Notes under the pieces: model-generated
What the model was told of the DNA's origin: nothing
Seen by the model: only the letters and a program-made list of their open reading frames with translations
Databases searched by the model: none
Shown here: positions 25,888 through 35,949 of the stretch, in pieces
How positions within the stretch are numbered: position 1 is the first letter of the stretch
How the letters are laid out: every line of letters starts with the position of its first letter
Program-made: the position numbers and the translations under genes
Source: Elusimicrobiota bacterium
Lineage (GTDB): Bacteria > Elusimicrobiota > Elusimicrobia > FEN-1173
NCBI GenBank assembly: GCA_016721625.1
Contig: JADKHR010000001.1
Span: 496,001 to 560,000, forward strand
Reading direction: 5' to 3'
Length of the DNA stretch: 64,000 nucleotides

Positions 25888-26899
25888 GTCGAGCTTGATT
25901 AAAAGCATTGAAGCCTTCAACGCTCCGGCGCAGGACGAGGTGGGGGCCGGGTGGTCCACGGGGTTCACCCTGACCGAAGAAATCTACATCACCCGGGGCG
26001 AACTCATGAGCCACGAATCGGTTCCGCCCCTGGTCAGCACTCGGTTCCGGGCCAACATGATTTGGTTGGGGAAAAAACCTTTTGAAAAAAACCGGGACTA
26101 TAAATTGAAAATTCATACCCACGCCGTTCCGGTTCGGCTCCGGGAAATCAACAAAGTCGTGGACGCGTCGGACGCCGGGCGGGTGATGGAACGAAACCAG
26201 GTAAACCGCCACGACGTGGCCGATGTGGTCCTGGAAACCCGCCAACCCATCGCCTTTGACGATATCGCGCTAGGGGAAGCCACGGCGCGGTTCGTCCTGG
26301 TGGACGGCTACGACATCGCGGGAGGAGGCATCATCGTTTCCGCTGAACGGGACGAGCAAGAGGAGTTCCGAGCTGAGGCCCGTTTGAGGGATTTCCATTG
26401 GATCAAAGGCGGGGTGAACCTTCTGGAGCGGGCGGCTCGGTTTGGGCACCGCGCCGCCCTGGTCATGTTCGTAGGAAAGACCGGCGTCGGAAAACACCGA
26501 TACGCGCGGGCCCTGGAAAAATCCTTATTCCGGGCGGGCCGGGCGGCCTACCTGATGGACGGGACCAACGTCCTCCTGGGTGTGGACAGCGACATGATCT
26601 GGGCCCAATCCACCCAACAGGAACTGGTGCGCCGATTCGCCGAGGTGGCCCACCTCCTTCTGGACGCGGGACTCTTGGTGGTTTCCACCACCAACGCCAT
26701 CGGCTTGGCCGACGTGGCCGCCGTGCAGGCGCTCATCCCCGATTTCCCCGTTTTGGCCGTTGAAATCACGCCTGAAGGAGGGGGCCTCTCCTCCGCTGAC
26801 TTGCGGCTCCATGGAAGGGAATCAGAAGACGAGGCCGTCACTCAAGTCACCGCCCTTTTGACCCAGCGACAAATCCTTCAGTCTCCCACCGTTTCTTAA
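25721..26899 (+). CDS. cysC: CysN beta-barrel domains fused to APS-kinase-like domain (3' part of cysNC)
   Basis: Residues up to about 220 are the two EF-Tu-like barrels of CysN ([41 protein letters not shown]). The rest resembles APS kinase, but is divergent: the P-loop is [16 protein letters not shown], with His where Ser/Thr should follow [20 protein letters not shown] replaces the usual LDGDNVRxGL, and the ENIRR motif is absent. PAPS synthesis is therefore uncertain. Fusion of CysN and CysC is common. Ends four bases into the convergent spoIID gene. Confidence 0.82.
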   Translation: MINLKKPPKMDRPMRFPVQAIYKFTSEGDDRRIVAGRLESGRVRVGDRVVFSPSNKSSLIKSIEAFNAPAQDEVGAGWSTGFTLTEEIYITRGELMSHESVPPLVSTRFRANMIWLGKKPFEKNRDYKLKIHTHAVPVRLREINKVVDASDAGRVMERNQVNRHDVADVVLETRQPIAFDDIALGEATARFVLVDGYDIAGGGIIVSAERDEQEEFRAEARLRDFHWIKGGVNLLERAARFGHRAALVMFVGKTGVGKHRYARALEKSLFRAGRAAYLMDGTNVLLGVDSDMIWAQSTQQELVRRFAEVAHLLLDAGLLVVSTTNAIGLADVAAVQALIPDFPVLAVEITPEGGGLSSADLRLHGRESEDEAVTQVTALLTQRQILQSPTVS

Positions 26900-27711
26900 A
26901 AACGGTCAGAGGGCAACCGTCTACGGACGTCCGCAGGCGGAAAGTAATGGCGGAGAATCTCGCGAAACCCCTGACCTTCCTGGGCGCGGTCCCGCGCGCC
27001 GTATTGGCAGAGGCCGACCCCGTGGCCGAGACCGGACCCTTCGAAAACAAAATAATTTCCTTTGCGTTGGACGGTGAATCGCGTGCTTTGAAGTTCGTGC
27101 CATCCTCTTTTGCGGCCCCAGGCCAGATAGAGGGATTCGCCTGTTAGATTGCGGCTCCCCCAACGAAGCTGAGCCGCGCGCCCCGAGCGGTCCCGCGACG
27201 TCACGGCCACATCCCCGGAAACCTCGTCGACGCCCATAAGCAAGGCGAGTTCCATGCCGCTGATCTCCGTGCGCCAGCGGTGGTGGGGGGAATCGGCGCA
27301 AGAGGGTCGATCCTCCGGACCGTCGGGCGAGCCCGACAGTCCGGACCGGCCGGCGGGCCAAACGTCCTGGGCCCACGCGGTGTGACCGCCGCAGTCCGAG
27401 TGAAAAAAGATGTCCGAAGGCCGGCCGTCCTGGATCAGAACCAAACCCGCCGTTTCCAGAACCGCTCGATCCACCTCGGGACGAGACACCCGGCCCGCGA
27501 AGGCTTGGCAATGGGTGAGGTCGCAGACGTCCGCCCCGTCAGACTCATGGCGGCCGCGGTTGGCCGGAAGAAACGTGCGGGCCAACACGGCCTGGGCCTT
27601 GACCGCTTCCAGGGGCCAATCGGCGGGAAGTTCGCGCCCCACCGTGGATCGGACATAGGATTCCTCGTCCACCCGGTTGATCACTCGGAGCCGGTCCTTT
27701 TCGATTTCCAC
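26896..27711 (-). CDS. SpoIID/LytB-domain protein, C-terminal part of a frameshifted gene
   Basis: Carries the SpoIID core: YVRSTVGRELPADWPLEAVKAQAVLARTF, CDLTHCQAFAG, HSDCGGHT and the C-terminal GSGLGHGVGLCQYGA. SpoIID is a lytic transglycosylase acting on denuded glycan strands in Bacillus; Gram-negative homologues are found in peptidoglycan loci without sporulation. The catalytic Glu equivalent lies in VGRELP. The apparent start MEIEKDRLRV is internal; the true N-terminus is in the next frame. Last gene of the alpha-2-macroglobulin/pbpC operon. Confidence 0.85.
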   Translation of the reverse strand: MEIEKDRLRVINRVDEESYVRSTVGRELPADWPLEAVKAQAVLARTFLPANRGRHESDGADVCDLTHCQAFAGRVSRPEVDRAVLETAGLVLIQDGRPSDIFFHSDCGGHTAWAQDVWPAGRSGLSGSPDGPEDRPSCADSPHHRWRTEISGMELALLMGVDEVSGDVAVTSRDRSGRAAQLRWGSRNLTGESLYLAWGRKRGWHELQSTRFTVQRKGNYFVFEGSGLGHGVGLCQYGARDRAQEGQGFREILRHYFPPADVRRRLPSDRF

Positions 27712-28021
27712 CGTTAATTCCCCGTCGAAGCTCCCCGTCCATCCTTTCGGCGTTCGAAGGCGGAGGGGAGCGCCCCGGGGCTGGAGCGTCAGTTTTTTTC
27801 GTCCCGCCGCTCCGACCTCTTTTCAACCGCCAAACCACCTGGCTATTTAGGGCCTCCACGGAGAATTCCTCCGCAAGTCCGAGGTCCTTTCCATCCGACA
27901 AGATCCGCGCGGTGGAAAGGACCTGAATCGAGCGGGGAAGTTCTTTTTGGAAGAGGAGGACCCGGACCTCTGCGCGGAGGGTTCCACCCAGAAAAACAAG
28001 TCCGAGCAGGCAGAGTCTCAA
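27545..28021 (-). CDS. SpoIID/LytB-domain protein, N-terminal part with signal peptide
   Basis: Reads MRLCLLGLVFLGGTLRAEVRVLLFQ from a TTG at 28021 that overlaps the pbpC stop (TTGA): a signal peptide followed by the first strand of SpoIID. The family sequence runs to GGTKK at about 27795, then breaks in a run of seven T (A7 on the coding strand); with A6 the frame becomes GGTKKLTLQPRG and joins the C-terminal part. A7 is also a site where transcriptional slippage could restore the protein. Confidence 0.7.
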   Translation of the reverse strand: MRLCLLGLVFLGGTLRAEVRVLLFQKELPRSIQVLSTARILSDGKDLGLAEEFSVEALNSQVVWRLKRGRSGGTKKTDAPAPGRSPPPSNAERMDGELRRGINGGNRKGPAPSDQPGGRGILCPIHGGARTSRRLAPGSGQGPGRVGPHVSSGQPRPP

Positions 28022-30363
28022 GGGCGGACCACAAACTCCACTTGGTCCAGGCGTCCCCGGGAATCGGCCACGGCGACGCGATGGGAGCCGGGCCAGGGGT
28101 CCACAAAAAGAGTCTCGTCCGGCCCGGCGCGGCCTAAAAGCGCTCCGTCCAAATACCAATAGACGGGCCCGTCCCCTCGCTGGCTGGCGGCCCGGAGCGG
28201 AAGTTTCTGACGCCCCCGCCGGAGCGCTTCGGTCACCTGGTAACTTCCGCCGGCCCGGGGAATTTCGATGCGCAATCCGCCCTCCCGCTCCAAAACGGGA
28301 CAAGCCGGGTTGTGGGGGGGAAGCGGAGCCAAGGCCTTGCCCTGGGAACGGAGGAAGGCGGCCACCTCCGGGGGCCAAAGCGTGATGACTTTCCGGCGAT
28401 AGGCCGAGCGGGCACCCGTTCGGCATTCCCGGCAGGTCTCAAACCCCTTTTTGTCCACCACCGCCTCCACATGCAAACCGCAGAGAGACTCGTCGCTATG
28501 CCCGGGGATATAAACGTCCGGCACGGAAGCCGGACAAAAGGGCCCCACCGGCTCCCCGCTCACAGAGCACACGGACCGGGTTCGGACCCCGGCGGGCCGG
28601 GTGAACCAGACATCCCGGTACCGCGTGAGCTCGTTCATGATTTCCGTCAAAAGCGGCGCCGCCGCCCGGGACCCCACGAGAGCGCTGGACCCCCGGGCGT
28701 TCACGTTTCCGAACCAAACGCCCACGGTGTAGTCGGGCGTGAACCCCACGCTCCAGGCGTCCCGGAGTCCGAAAGAGGTCCCGGTCTTGTAGGCGAACTT
28801 CCCGCGGTTCGCCGTAAATTCCCACGATTGGGGCAGGTCCGGGCGGAACAGTCTGGCCATCATGCCGATGGTAAGGGCGGCGGCCTCCTGAGAAAGAACG
28901 GAGCGTCCATCACCCGCAGGAGAGCCGGAAAGAAACCGCAAGGGTCGTAGACGCCCTCCGTCCGCCAGGGCGGCATAAAGCGTGGTCAACTCTTCCAGGC
29001 TCATGGGGAACGCGCCCAGAGTCACCGAAAGGCCCGGATCGTTCCGCGCCAGTCGATTCCCAAAGAGGCGGGTTTCGCCGAGGAAGCCCGCCAGACCGCG
29101 CCTTCCCAGCCGCCATTCCAGGTCCACGGCGGGAGTGTTCAGGGAATAGGCCAAGGCGTCTTCGGCCGTCAGCGGGCCCCAGGCGTGGCGCTCGAAATTG
29201 GCGGGCTCATAACCGTCATAGTTACGTTCAATGTCATACACCAGGCGACGGGGCGTGATCAGCCCCTCTTCCATGGCGCGGGCGTATAAAAAGGGTTTCA
29301 GGGTGGAACCAGGGGACCGGAGGGCGGCGGCCCCGTTCACTTGTCCTCCGTGTTCCGTGTCGTCAAAGTCCGGCGATCCCACGTAAGCCAAAACGTCCCG
29401 CGACCGGTTGTCGACAACGAGAACCGCCCCATTAAACACCCCCTGTCGACGGAGGCGGCGGGAAGCTTGGCGAAGTCGGTCCTCGCAGAAATCCTGAAGG
29501 GCGGGGTCCACATGGTAACGACGCACCCACCCGCCGGCGGCGCGGCGGGATCGTTCGAGGAGGTGGGGAAACCGGTGGGGGTTGACGAACCGTTTTTGAG
29601 GGAGCGGCGCCTCCATGGCGGCGAGAAGGGCCGAGGGGGATAGGCCCACGCCGGGGCCGATGCGGCGCAAAACCTTTTCCCGTTGGGCCCGGGCGGGGCC
29701 GGGGCGACGGTCCGGGCGGAACAGAGCGGGGGATTTGGGGAGACCCACCAATAGGGCGCTTTCCGCGGCGCTCAGGCTGGCCGGGGGTTTTCCGAAGTAA
29801 AGAAACGACGCCGCGCCCACCCCCTCGATGTTGCCCCCCAGAGGAACGCTGTTCAAATAAATTTCCAACAGTTCGTCTTTGGAATAGGCCTGCTCCAACT
29901 GAAGGGCCCGGAAGATTTCGACGACCTTGGCGCCCAGGGTGCGCGGTTTGGGCTCCATCAGTTTGGCGATCTGCATGGAAATGGTGGAGCCGCCCATCAA
30001 GACGCGACGATGACGGAGGTTGGCGGAGAGAGCCCGGCCCAACGCCACGGGATTAACCCCGGGATGATGGTAGAAGTGGCGGTCCTCGTAGAGCAGAAAT
30101 CCCCGCGTGAGAACCGGAGAAAAATCAGCCAATCGGAGTTTGACCCGGTATTTTTCCGCCGGGGAAAGGTCGATCCGCGCGAGGCCGCCTTTCCGATCCA
30201 GATGGAGAACCGAATAGTCCGTCTCCAGAAAACCGCGCGGGAGGGGAAAAACCGCCAACGACAGCGCCCACCCCAGCCGCCACACTCCCCACGCCGCAAA
30301 GATCCCGCCCGCCCACCAAAGCGGCCGGGGGAGGCCCCGGAGCCGGGACGGGATCCGACCCAT
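28018..30363 (-). CDS. pbpC: Penicillin-binding protein 1C
   Basis: 781-residue bifunctional inner-membrane enzyme. N-terminal membrane anchor (about residues 14-40); GT51 glycosyltransferase domain with EDRHFYHHPGVNP and GGSTISMQIAK; transpeptidase domain with SPGSTLKP (active-site Ser-x-x-Lys), YSLNTPAVD (SxN) and KTGTS. A BiPBP_C domain closes the protein. PbpC next to bacterial alpha-2-macroglobulin is a well-known association, with the macroglobulin proposed to trap proteases after envelope breach and PbpC to repair the wall. Starts eight bases after the macroglobulin stop. Confidence 0.97.
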   Translation of the reverse strand: MGRIPSRLRGLPRPLWWAGGIFAAWGVWRLGWALSLAVFPLPRGFLETDYSVLHLDRKGGLARIDLSPAEKYRVKLRLADFSPVLTRGFLLYEDRHFYHHPGVNPVALGRALSANLRHRRVLMGGSTISMQIAKLMEPKPRTLGAKVVEIFRALQLEQAYSKDELLEIYLNSVPLGGNIEGVGAASFLYFGKPPASLSAAESALLVGLPKSPALFRPDRRPGPARAQREKVLRRIGPGVGLSPSALLAAMEAPLPQKRFVNPHRFPHLLERSRRAAGGWVRRYHVDPALQDFCEDRLRQASRRLRRQGVFNGAVLVVDNRSRDVLAYVGSPDFDDTEHGGQVNGAAALRSPGSTLKPFLYARAMEEGLITPRRLVYDIERNYDGYEPANFERHAWGPLTAEDALAYSLNTPAVDLEWRLGRRGLAGFLGETRLFGNRLARNDPGLSVTLGAFPMSLEELTTLYAALADGGRLRPLRFLSGSPAGDGRSVLSQEAAALTIGMMARLFRPDLPQSWEFTANRGKFAYKTGTSFGLRDAWSVGFTPDYTVGVWFGNVNARGSSALVGSRAAAPLLTEIMNELTRYRDVWFTRPAGVRTRSVCSVSGEPVGPFCPASVPDVYIPGHSDESLCGLHVEAVVDKKGFETCRECRTGARSAYRRKVITLWPPEVAAFLRSQGKALAPLPPHNPACPVLEREGGLRIEIPRAGGSYQVTEALRRGRQKLPLRAASQRGDGPVYWYLDGALLGRAGPDETLFVDPWPGSHRVAVADSRGRLDQVEFVVRP

Positions 30364-30371
30364 GGGTCCGG

Positions 30372-33300
30372 TCAGGGTTTCACGTCGGCCACCACGAGCG
30401 GCAGAGGTTCTGATCCCTCGCCGTTCACGTCCGGATCGTACATGGCCTCCGCGAAAGGGTTGGGGACCGTGTATCGCCCGGGCGTCACCGCCCGCACGGC
30501 ATAGGAAAAGTTTTGGGTCCCCATGAACCCGTCGGTGAACAAGAGCAGGCGGTCGTCCCGGATGTCCTGGTAGGCCGGATTGAACCCGAAGGCCGGATCG
30601 AACCCCAGTTCCCCTCGGGAACGGAGCCGCGGGTTTTCGATTTCAAAACCGCCCGGCAGAAGGTCCACGACCACCACGTTCCGGGCCTCTTTTTCCGCCG
30701 TCACCGTCAGGGTGACCACCACGAGATCCCCCTGGGGCACGTTGGAGAGATTGACGTCCCTCCCCTGGGTGTCCCGATAGGAGCGGGTGACTTTCAAACC
30801 GTTGGAACGGGGTTTCTCGGCCTTGGCCAAGGGCGTTCCCTCCACCATCCAGTGATAATAGAGGGTCGAATCGCCTTTGTTGGTCAACGCCAGTTTTTTT
30901 CCAGAAAGGGTAAGGTCCTGGATGTTGGCGGAAGAGCCCTCCGGAACGGCGTAGGGTTGGCCGTTGGCCGTGAGCGCCACGTTCAATGGTTTTCGCTTAT
31001 CCTCCGCATTAAAGGCCCGGCCCAGGGCCATGAGCGCCCAGGCGTTTTCCTGGGTGGAGCCGAAATACCCGTTTTTCATCTGCGCCCCCAGATAATCGAC
31101 GATCTGGGAAATGCGGGTCGATGCGGGGTCCGCCAGAGCGAGGGCGGCCAGATACATGGCGCTGTTCCGAACGGGAGAGTTGAAATCCCCGAACTGTTGA
31201 CGGTAAAGCCAGCGGCTTTTGAAATCCGGCTTCAAGAGTTTCAGCGCGGTGTCCCGGTCCCCGGTTCGGCTGTAGGCCATGGAGAGGAGCGCCCGGGATA
31301 CCTCGTCCAGCTCTTCCGGTTTTCGGGCCGCGACCACCGCCATGGATTCCCGGTCCGGTTGGCCCAACAGGGCCTTCAGGTAAAGAAGGTAAGGATCCAG
31401 AACCAATTGGCTTTGGTCCTGTTGCCCCCGGCGGTCCAAGCGGCTTTCCGCCATGTGCGCGGCCTGTTGCGCCGACAGGGGGGGAGGCTCCGGCGGTTGA
31501 TAGTCGCCGTCTTCCCCCTCGCCTCCTTCGTCACGCGGGGTGCCGGACTCGTCGTCTCCCTGGGCGCCTTGGTTTTGGGACATGGCCTGAATCTGTTCCC
31601 ACGGAATTTCAATGACGCCTTTGGTCAACAGCGTGCGAACCCGGCCCAAAACCACGGGATTGACTTTATACCCCTGGGATTTGGCTTCGATGAGGAAGTG
31701 GGAAACGTAATAGCTGAGCCAACGCCCGCCGGACCCGCCGCCCGGCCAGAACGAAAATTCCCCGTTAGGCAACTGAAGTTTTTGCAGGCGGTCCACCGCG
31801 CCCTGCACGTAGGTGTCGATGGCGTTGGCCCGCTCGGCAAACCGACCGGTGGCGAAGCCCAGGTCCTTCAGATACAGGAGGGGGAACGCCTGGGAGGCGG
31901 TCTGTTCCGCGCACCCGTAGGGGTAAGTGATCAAGCGGTCCAGCACGCCCAGATATTGGTACATCGGGTTTCCGGACATGCCCAAACGGAGCCGTTGGCC
32001 GAAGGGAATATACCCCGCCGTGGGGGCGAGCTCCACCGAAGCCCCGGGCGCCAGAGATCCCGCCTTCATGACGGTGGCCAAATGGGTGGCGGGACGGACG
32101 CTGAGTTCCTCCGTCGTGATGGATTCCTGGCCGTTGCCCCGGGCGATCACGGTGATTTTTGCGACCCCGGCATCCGCCAGAGCCCGAACGGAAAACACCA
32201 AACGCGTTTGGCCCTCCTTGGCCAAGTCCACCTTTTGGGTGGACCCGTCGGTTTTGACCGGGCCCTCGGCCCTGAGCACGATGGAGAAATTGCCGGCGCG
32301 GCCCGTCTTGTTGTACACATCCACGGGAATTTGGAACTCGTCGTTGGGCGAAACGAAGCGCGGAAACGCGGGCTGTAAAACGATCGGGTCGGCCACCTGA
32401 ACCGATTTCGCGGAGGATCCGAATCGGTCCCCCCGAACGGCCAGGGCCATCAGCCTTATTTCACCGTTGAACCCCGGCGTGTTCACGTGCCAAGCCACTT
32501 TCCCGTCCGGGCCGGGGGAGAGGATCCCCGACACCACGGCCATGGACTTTTTCTTTTTGGCCTGGACCGGGTTCAGGTGGCGGCGGGTGAACTCGCCTTC
32601 GTCGCCGCCGCCCACCGCCAGTTTCTTGGCCTCCAGGTCGGGCAGGAGAAGGTCCATCAAACTGTAGGTGTGGGTGGTCAAGCCGTTCTTCCGGTAGAAG
32701 AAGGCCAGGGGGTCGGGTGTTTTGAACCCGGTCACTTGCAAAACCCCCTCGTCCACGGCGGCCAAAACGACGTTCGTGCGGTCCGGGTCCCCGCCCACCT
32801 GGAGCGAAACGTCGATCCCGTCGGCGGACTTGACCGCCGTGGGCGTTCCCCACGTGACGGGAATGGCGCGGGCTTTGGTTTCAACGTTCAAGGAAACGAT
32901 GCCGAAGGATTCCATGGGCAAGGTATCCAGTTGCGTGTCGGGGGAACGGACGACCAACCCCACGATATACATGTTCGGCGTGTAGTCGTTTTTCACGTCG
33001 AAACGGACCGTCGTCTCCCGGCCCGTCATTTCAATGACGCGGGTTTCGTAGACTTTCTCCCGCTCCACGGTCAAGAACAGTTTCCCGGGGAAGGGAGACC
33101 GAACGGTCGCCTGAACTTGTTCACCCGCCGCGTAGTCTTCCTTGTCCAAAACGATTTGCAATTTTTCCGGCGACTGGAGGTTGGCCGTTTCAAAGCCGGT
33201 GCCCAGCACATTCACGGTCAGGCTGGAACGCATCCCGGAGGGGCTCACGAGCAGGATCGTGTATTCGCCCTCCTGTTCCGGCTTGAAGGTGGAGAGCACC

Positions 33301-34040
33301 GACTTGGCGGGCAGGTCTTTCACTTCGTTGACTAATATTTCCTCGTAGGTGGAGGATTGATAGTAGTCCCGCCCCCAGGACCCGTGGCGGTAAACAGAGT
33401 ACCAGGCCTTGTGGCGGATGACCAAACGCATTTTTTCCACCGCCACCGCTTTTCCAGAGGGCGCCACGGCCACCTGCCGGAACTTGATCTCTTGCCCCAC
33501 CCGGCGCGGACCGGTTTCCTCCACCTTCACGCCGAGGTAATGGGGATAGACGTTCACGTCGGCATATCCCGCCGCGCTCACGGGCCGGCCGCCGGTGTCG
33601 AAGACCTCGCTGTACAGGTAGGCCCGGAGGGCCGAGGGAGGTTTCACTTCGGGGATGGGAAGGGAGTATTCCTTTTCTCCCTTGTCGTCCGTCACCTCGT
33701 CGCCCAGATCGACTTGTTCGTCGGAAAAAGAGCGGTTGGAGTCTTGAAAGACGTAACCATCGTAGCCCGCGGGCGAGAAAATCCGCGAGTAAAAGCGAAC
33801 CGACGCCGTGACCCGGTGATTGATCGCCGGCGGTCCGAACATCTGCCGAGCGCTCACGGTGAAAGTCAGCGGTTGTCCGGCCATCACCTCGTCCGCCGGC
33901 CCTTTCACCGCCACCTTCAACTTATCGGGAAGGAACTCCTCGACTTTCAGGGACGTGGTCCCCAGGACCCGGTCCGACCCCGGTTGCTCCAACCGGACGT
34001 CGTAGGCCCCGGTCAAGGCGTCCAGGGGGAACTCCACCAT
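30372..34040 (-). CDS. Bacterial alpha-2-macroglobulin, C-terminal part with thioester
   Basis: 1222 codons covering the later MG domains, bait region and thioester domain. The thioester site reads YPYGCAEQTASQAFPL (near 31910), with Cys and Gln in place for covalent protease trapping. An acidic, low-complexity insert (residues like GDDESGTPRDEGGEGEDG) interrupts the alpha-toroid domain. The apparent start MVEFPLDALTGAYDV is internal; the N-terminal part is in the neighbouring frame, shifted by one base near 34035-34045. First described in the yfhM/pbpC pair of enterobacteria. Confidence 0.93.
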   Translation of the reverse strand: MVEFPLDALTGAYDVRLEQPGSDRVLGTTSLKVEEFLPDKLKVAVKGPADEVMAGQPLTFTVSARQMFGPPAINHRVTASVRFYSRIFSPAGYDGYVFQDSNRSFSDEQVDLGDEVTDDKGEKEYSLPIPEVKPPSALRAYLYSEVFDTGGRPVSAAGYADVNVYPHYLGVKVEETGPRRVGQEIKFRQVAVAPSGKAVAVEKMRLVIRHKAWYSVYRHGSWGRDYYQSSTYEEILVNEVKDLPAKSVLSTFKPEQEGEYTILLVSPSGMRSSLTVNVLGTGFETANLQSPEKLQIVLDKEDYAAGEQVQATVRSPFPGKLFLTVEREKVYETRVIEMTGRETTVRFDVKNDYTPNMYIVGLVVRSPDTQLDTLPMESFGIVSLNVETKARAIPVTWGTPTAVKSADGIDVSLQVGGDPDRTNVVLAAVDEGVLQVTGFKTPDPLAFFYRKNGLTTHTYSLMDLLLPDLEAKKLAVGGGDEGEFTRRHLNPVQAKKKKSMAVVSGILSPGPDGKVAWHVNTPGFNGEIRLMALAVRGDRFGSSAKSVQVADPIVLQPAFPRFVSPNDEFQIPVDVYNKTGRAGNFSIVLRAEGPVKTDGSTQKVDLAKEGQTRLVFSVRALADAGVAKITVIARGNGQESITTEELSVRPATHLATVMKAGSLAPGASVELAPTAGYIPFGQRLRLGMSGNPMYQYLGVLDRLITYPYGCAEQTASQAFPLLYLKDLGFATGRFAERANAIDTYVQGAVDRLQKLQLPNGEFSFWPGGGSGGRWLSYYVSHFLIEAKSQGYKVNPVVLGRVRTLLTKGVIEIPWEQIQAMSQNQGAQGDDESGTPRDEGGEGEDGDYQPPEPPPLSAQQAAHMAESRLDRRGQQDQSQLVLDPYLLYLKALLGQPDRESMAVVAARKPEELDEVSRALLSMAYSRTGDRDTALKLLKPDFKSRWLYRQQFGDFNSPVRNSAMYLAALALADPASTRISQIVDYLGAQMKNGYFGSTQENAWALMALGRAFNAEDKRKPLNVALTANGQPYAVPEGSSANIQDLTLSGKKLALTNKGDSTLYYHWMVEGTPLAKAEKPRSNGLKVTRSYRDTQGRDVNLSNVPQGDLVVVTLTVTAEKEARNVVVVDLLPGGFEIENPRLRSRGELGFDPAFGFNPAYQDIRDDRLLLFTDGFMGTQNFSYAVRAVTPGRYTVPNPFAEAMYDPDVNGEGSEPLPLVVADVKP

Positions 34041-35853
34041 TGAAAACCGCCAGGCCGTTCCCGTTCAGGCGCCCGTCCAACTTGGCGTATTCCGCGCCCC
34101 GCGGGTCCCGGACGGTCATTTGAACCGGGATGTCCGGCGGCAATTGCCGCTCGGCGGTGCGCACGATGGTTGTGACGAAAGCCGTCTCGCCGGGCCGGTA
34201 GACCCCGCGTTCGGGGGTCAGGAAGGCCTCCAAACCCTCCCTTGTAAAGGGATCCCCGCTGATGGGGAACGCGTAGGCGTTCTTTTCGGTCTCCTGGAAA
34301 TAGAGGAATGAAAAATCGTCGTCTTTCTTGGCCACCAGGAATTGTGGGCTCAACCGGTATTCGTGGTTCCGCCAATTCGGGAACACCGCTCGGCCCGCTC
34401 CGTCCGTGGACTGGGCCTCCATGATTTGGTTCGTGTCGCTCACGAGCTCCACCCGGGCGTCCGCCACGGGCCGCAGGGTGTTGACCGACACGACCCAAAC
34501 CCAAAGGTCGTCGCCGGAATGCTTGGCCACGAGCCCCAAATCCGTGCAGAGGAACCAGGCGTTTTCCCGGTTGTAATAACTCTTCGGATCATACAGTTCC
34601 ACCTGGAACAAACCTTTGTAGGGTTCCTTTTGGAAAGCGGACAGGCCGATGTATTGGGTCACCTCTTCGTTGATCTCGCCTTCCTCCACGCGATAGACGC
34701 CGTTGTAGATTTGTTTGGTGAGCGGAGGCGAAGATTTATTGTTCAGGAAACCCAGGAGGTTGTTGCGGAAAACCTTGGAAATTCGGACACCCACCGTGTC
34801 CAGATTCACGGTCTTGACCGCCAGGTTCTGGGGCCCCGACAGGGATAAAATATTTCCAGGACGGGCGAACTTCAGCGACGGCGGGAGATCTTCAATCCGT
34901 ACGCTCCCCGTGTGAGGGGTGACCATGATTTCACCGCTTCGGGCCACGAGACCGGAGGCGATGTGGACGGTGTAATTCACGTTGGGCTTAAAGGGGCCGC
35001 GCAAAATCGCCATGGCGTATTCGGTTTTGACGTCCACGGAAAGCGGGGGGGTGATCTGCAAGCACCGGCGTACCTGGTCCTGGGAAACCGGCGTGTTGAA
35101 GAGGACGCTCACCAAGGTGTTGCCCGGCTCGTGGAACAACCGGACCTCCGTCACCTGGGGCTTCGGTTTTTCCGGAAGAACCAGAAGCGACTGATATTCC
35201 TTTTCCAGCGGCAGGGTGCCGCCGATGCATCCCAGGTCCGCCGACAGGGAAACAGCCACCGTTTGAAGTTTGGCGGAGGGCTTGACCCCTTCACTGCGGA
35301 AATAGCAGCGGGTGGGGTCGATGGCCCGTTCCCATTCCACCGGCAGGGGTTTGTCGTCCTTGGTGATCTTGGCGTTCCGGCGCAATTCGTCCAGGGCCAC
35401 GGGGAAGTTGAAAGCCAATTCGCCCACCACCTCCATGTCCTGGGCCGTGATGGCGTCCAGGTTGTAGAAGACCCGGGCGTTGGTGACCCGGAAGAGGTCG
35501 GTGTTAAACTCGGTTTCCGCGCTTCCCTGCACGGCTTTCGCCGAAGACATCACGTTGGCGCCGTCGAATTCCACGACGTAACGGGTGGAGGGTTTCAAGG
35601 GTTCGGAGGGAATGAAAGCCAGCACGCGGGGAGATTCCTGTCGATAATTTCCCGCCAGGGGGGGAGTGATCTTAAAACAATCCAATCGCCGCAGGTCCCC
35701 CAGGCGGGGTTTCACGTCGCCCGAAAAGGAAATGCGGATGGCCACGCGGTCCGACACCAGGCCCGAAGGGGAAAACTCCACCACCGTTACGTGGGTCCAG
35801 CGGTAAAACCAGCGCGCGGCGGGGATGAAGACCGCCACGGCCGCCAAAGCCAA
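33922..35853 (-). CDS. Bacterial alpha-2-macroglobulin, N-terminal part with membrane anchor
   Basis: 643 codons. A hydrophobic anchor (LLALAAVAVFIPAARWFY) precedes MG-domain sequence with bacterial macroglobulin motifs (ALKPSTRYVVEF-like, FLTPERGVYRPGETAFVT). The family sequence breaks at GNGLAVFN near 34040. The listed start is a TTG; a better ATG at 35998 (MAKERFGTPDKSRQAL) lies in another frame and would need a further one-base shift near 35880. No lipobox is seen, so it is probably anchored by its N-terminal helix facing the periplasm. Confidence 0.85.
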   Translation of the reverse strand: MALAAVAVFIPAARWFYRWTHVTVVEFSPSGLVSDRVAIRISFSGDVKPRLGDLRRLDCFKITPPLAGNYRQESPRVLAFIPSEPLKPSTRYVVEFDGANVMSSAKAVQGSAETEFNTDLFRVTNARVFYNLDAITAQDMEVVGELAFNFPVALDELRRNAKITKDDKPLPVEWERAIDPTRCYFRSEGVKPSAKLQTVAVSLSADLGCIGGTLPLEKEYQSLLVLPEKPKPQVTEVRLFHEPGNTLVSVLFNTPVSQDQVRRCLQITPPLSVDVKTEYAMAILRGPFKPNVNYTVHIASGLVARSGEIMVTPHTGSVRIEDLPPSLKFARPGNILSLSGPQNLAVKTVNLDTVGVRISKVFRNNLLGFLNNKSSPPLTKQIYNGVYRVEEGEINEEVTQYIGLSAFQKEPYKGLFQVELYDPKSYYNRENAWFLCTDLGLVAKHSGDDLWVWVVSVNTLRPVADARVELVSDTNQIMEAQSTDGAGRAVFPNWRNHEYRLSPQFLVAKKDDDFSFLYFQETEKNAYAFPISGDPFTREGLEAFLTPERGVYRPGETAFVTTIVRTAERQLPPDIPVQMTVRDPRGAEYAKLDGRLNGNGLAVFNGGVPPGRLDRGLRRPVGATGVGPGPGDHVPESRGVPSR

Positions 35854-35949
35854 AAGGTCCGGCGAAGGAGGATCTCCCGGCCCGCCAACCTGGCGGCCGC
35901 GTAAGATCGTAGGAAACGCCCCACGCCTTCAAGGCGGTTCCCGCTCCCG

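Noticed and set aside
30513..32378. A 621-codon open frame on the plus strand
   Set aside because: It is antisense to alpha-2-macroglobulin, lacks any family motif and has the His/Gly/Arg-rich composition typical of antisense frames in GC-rich genes.
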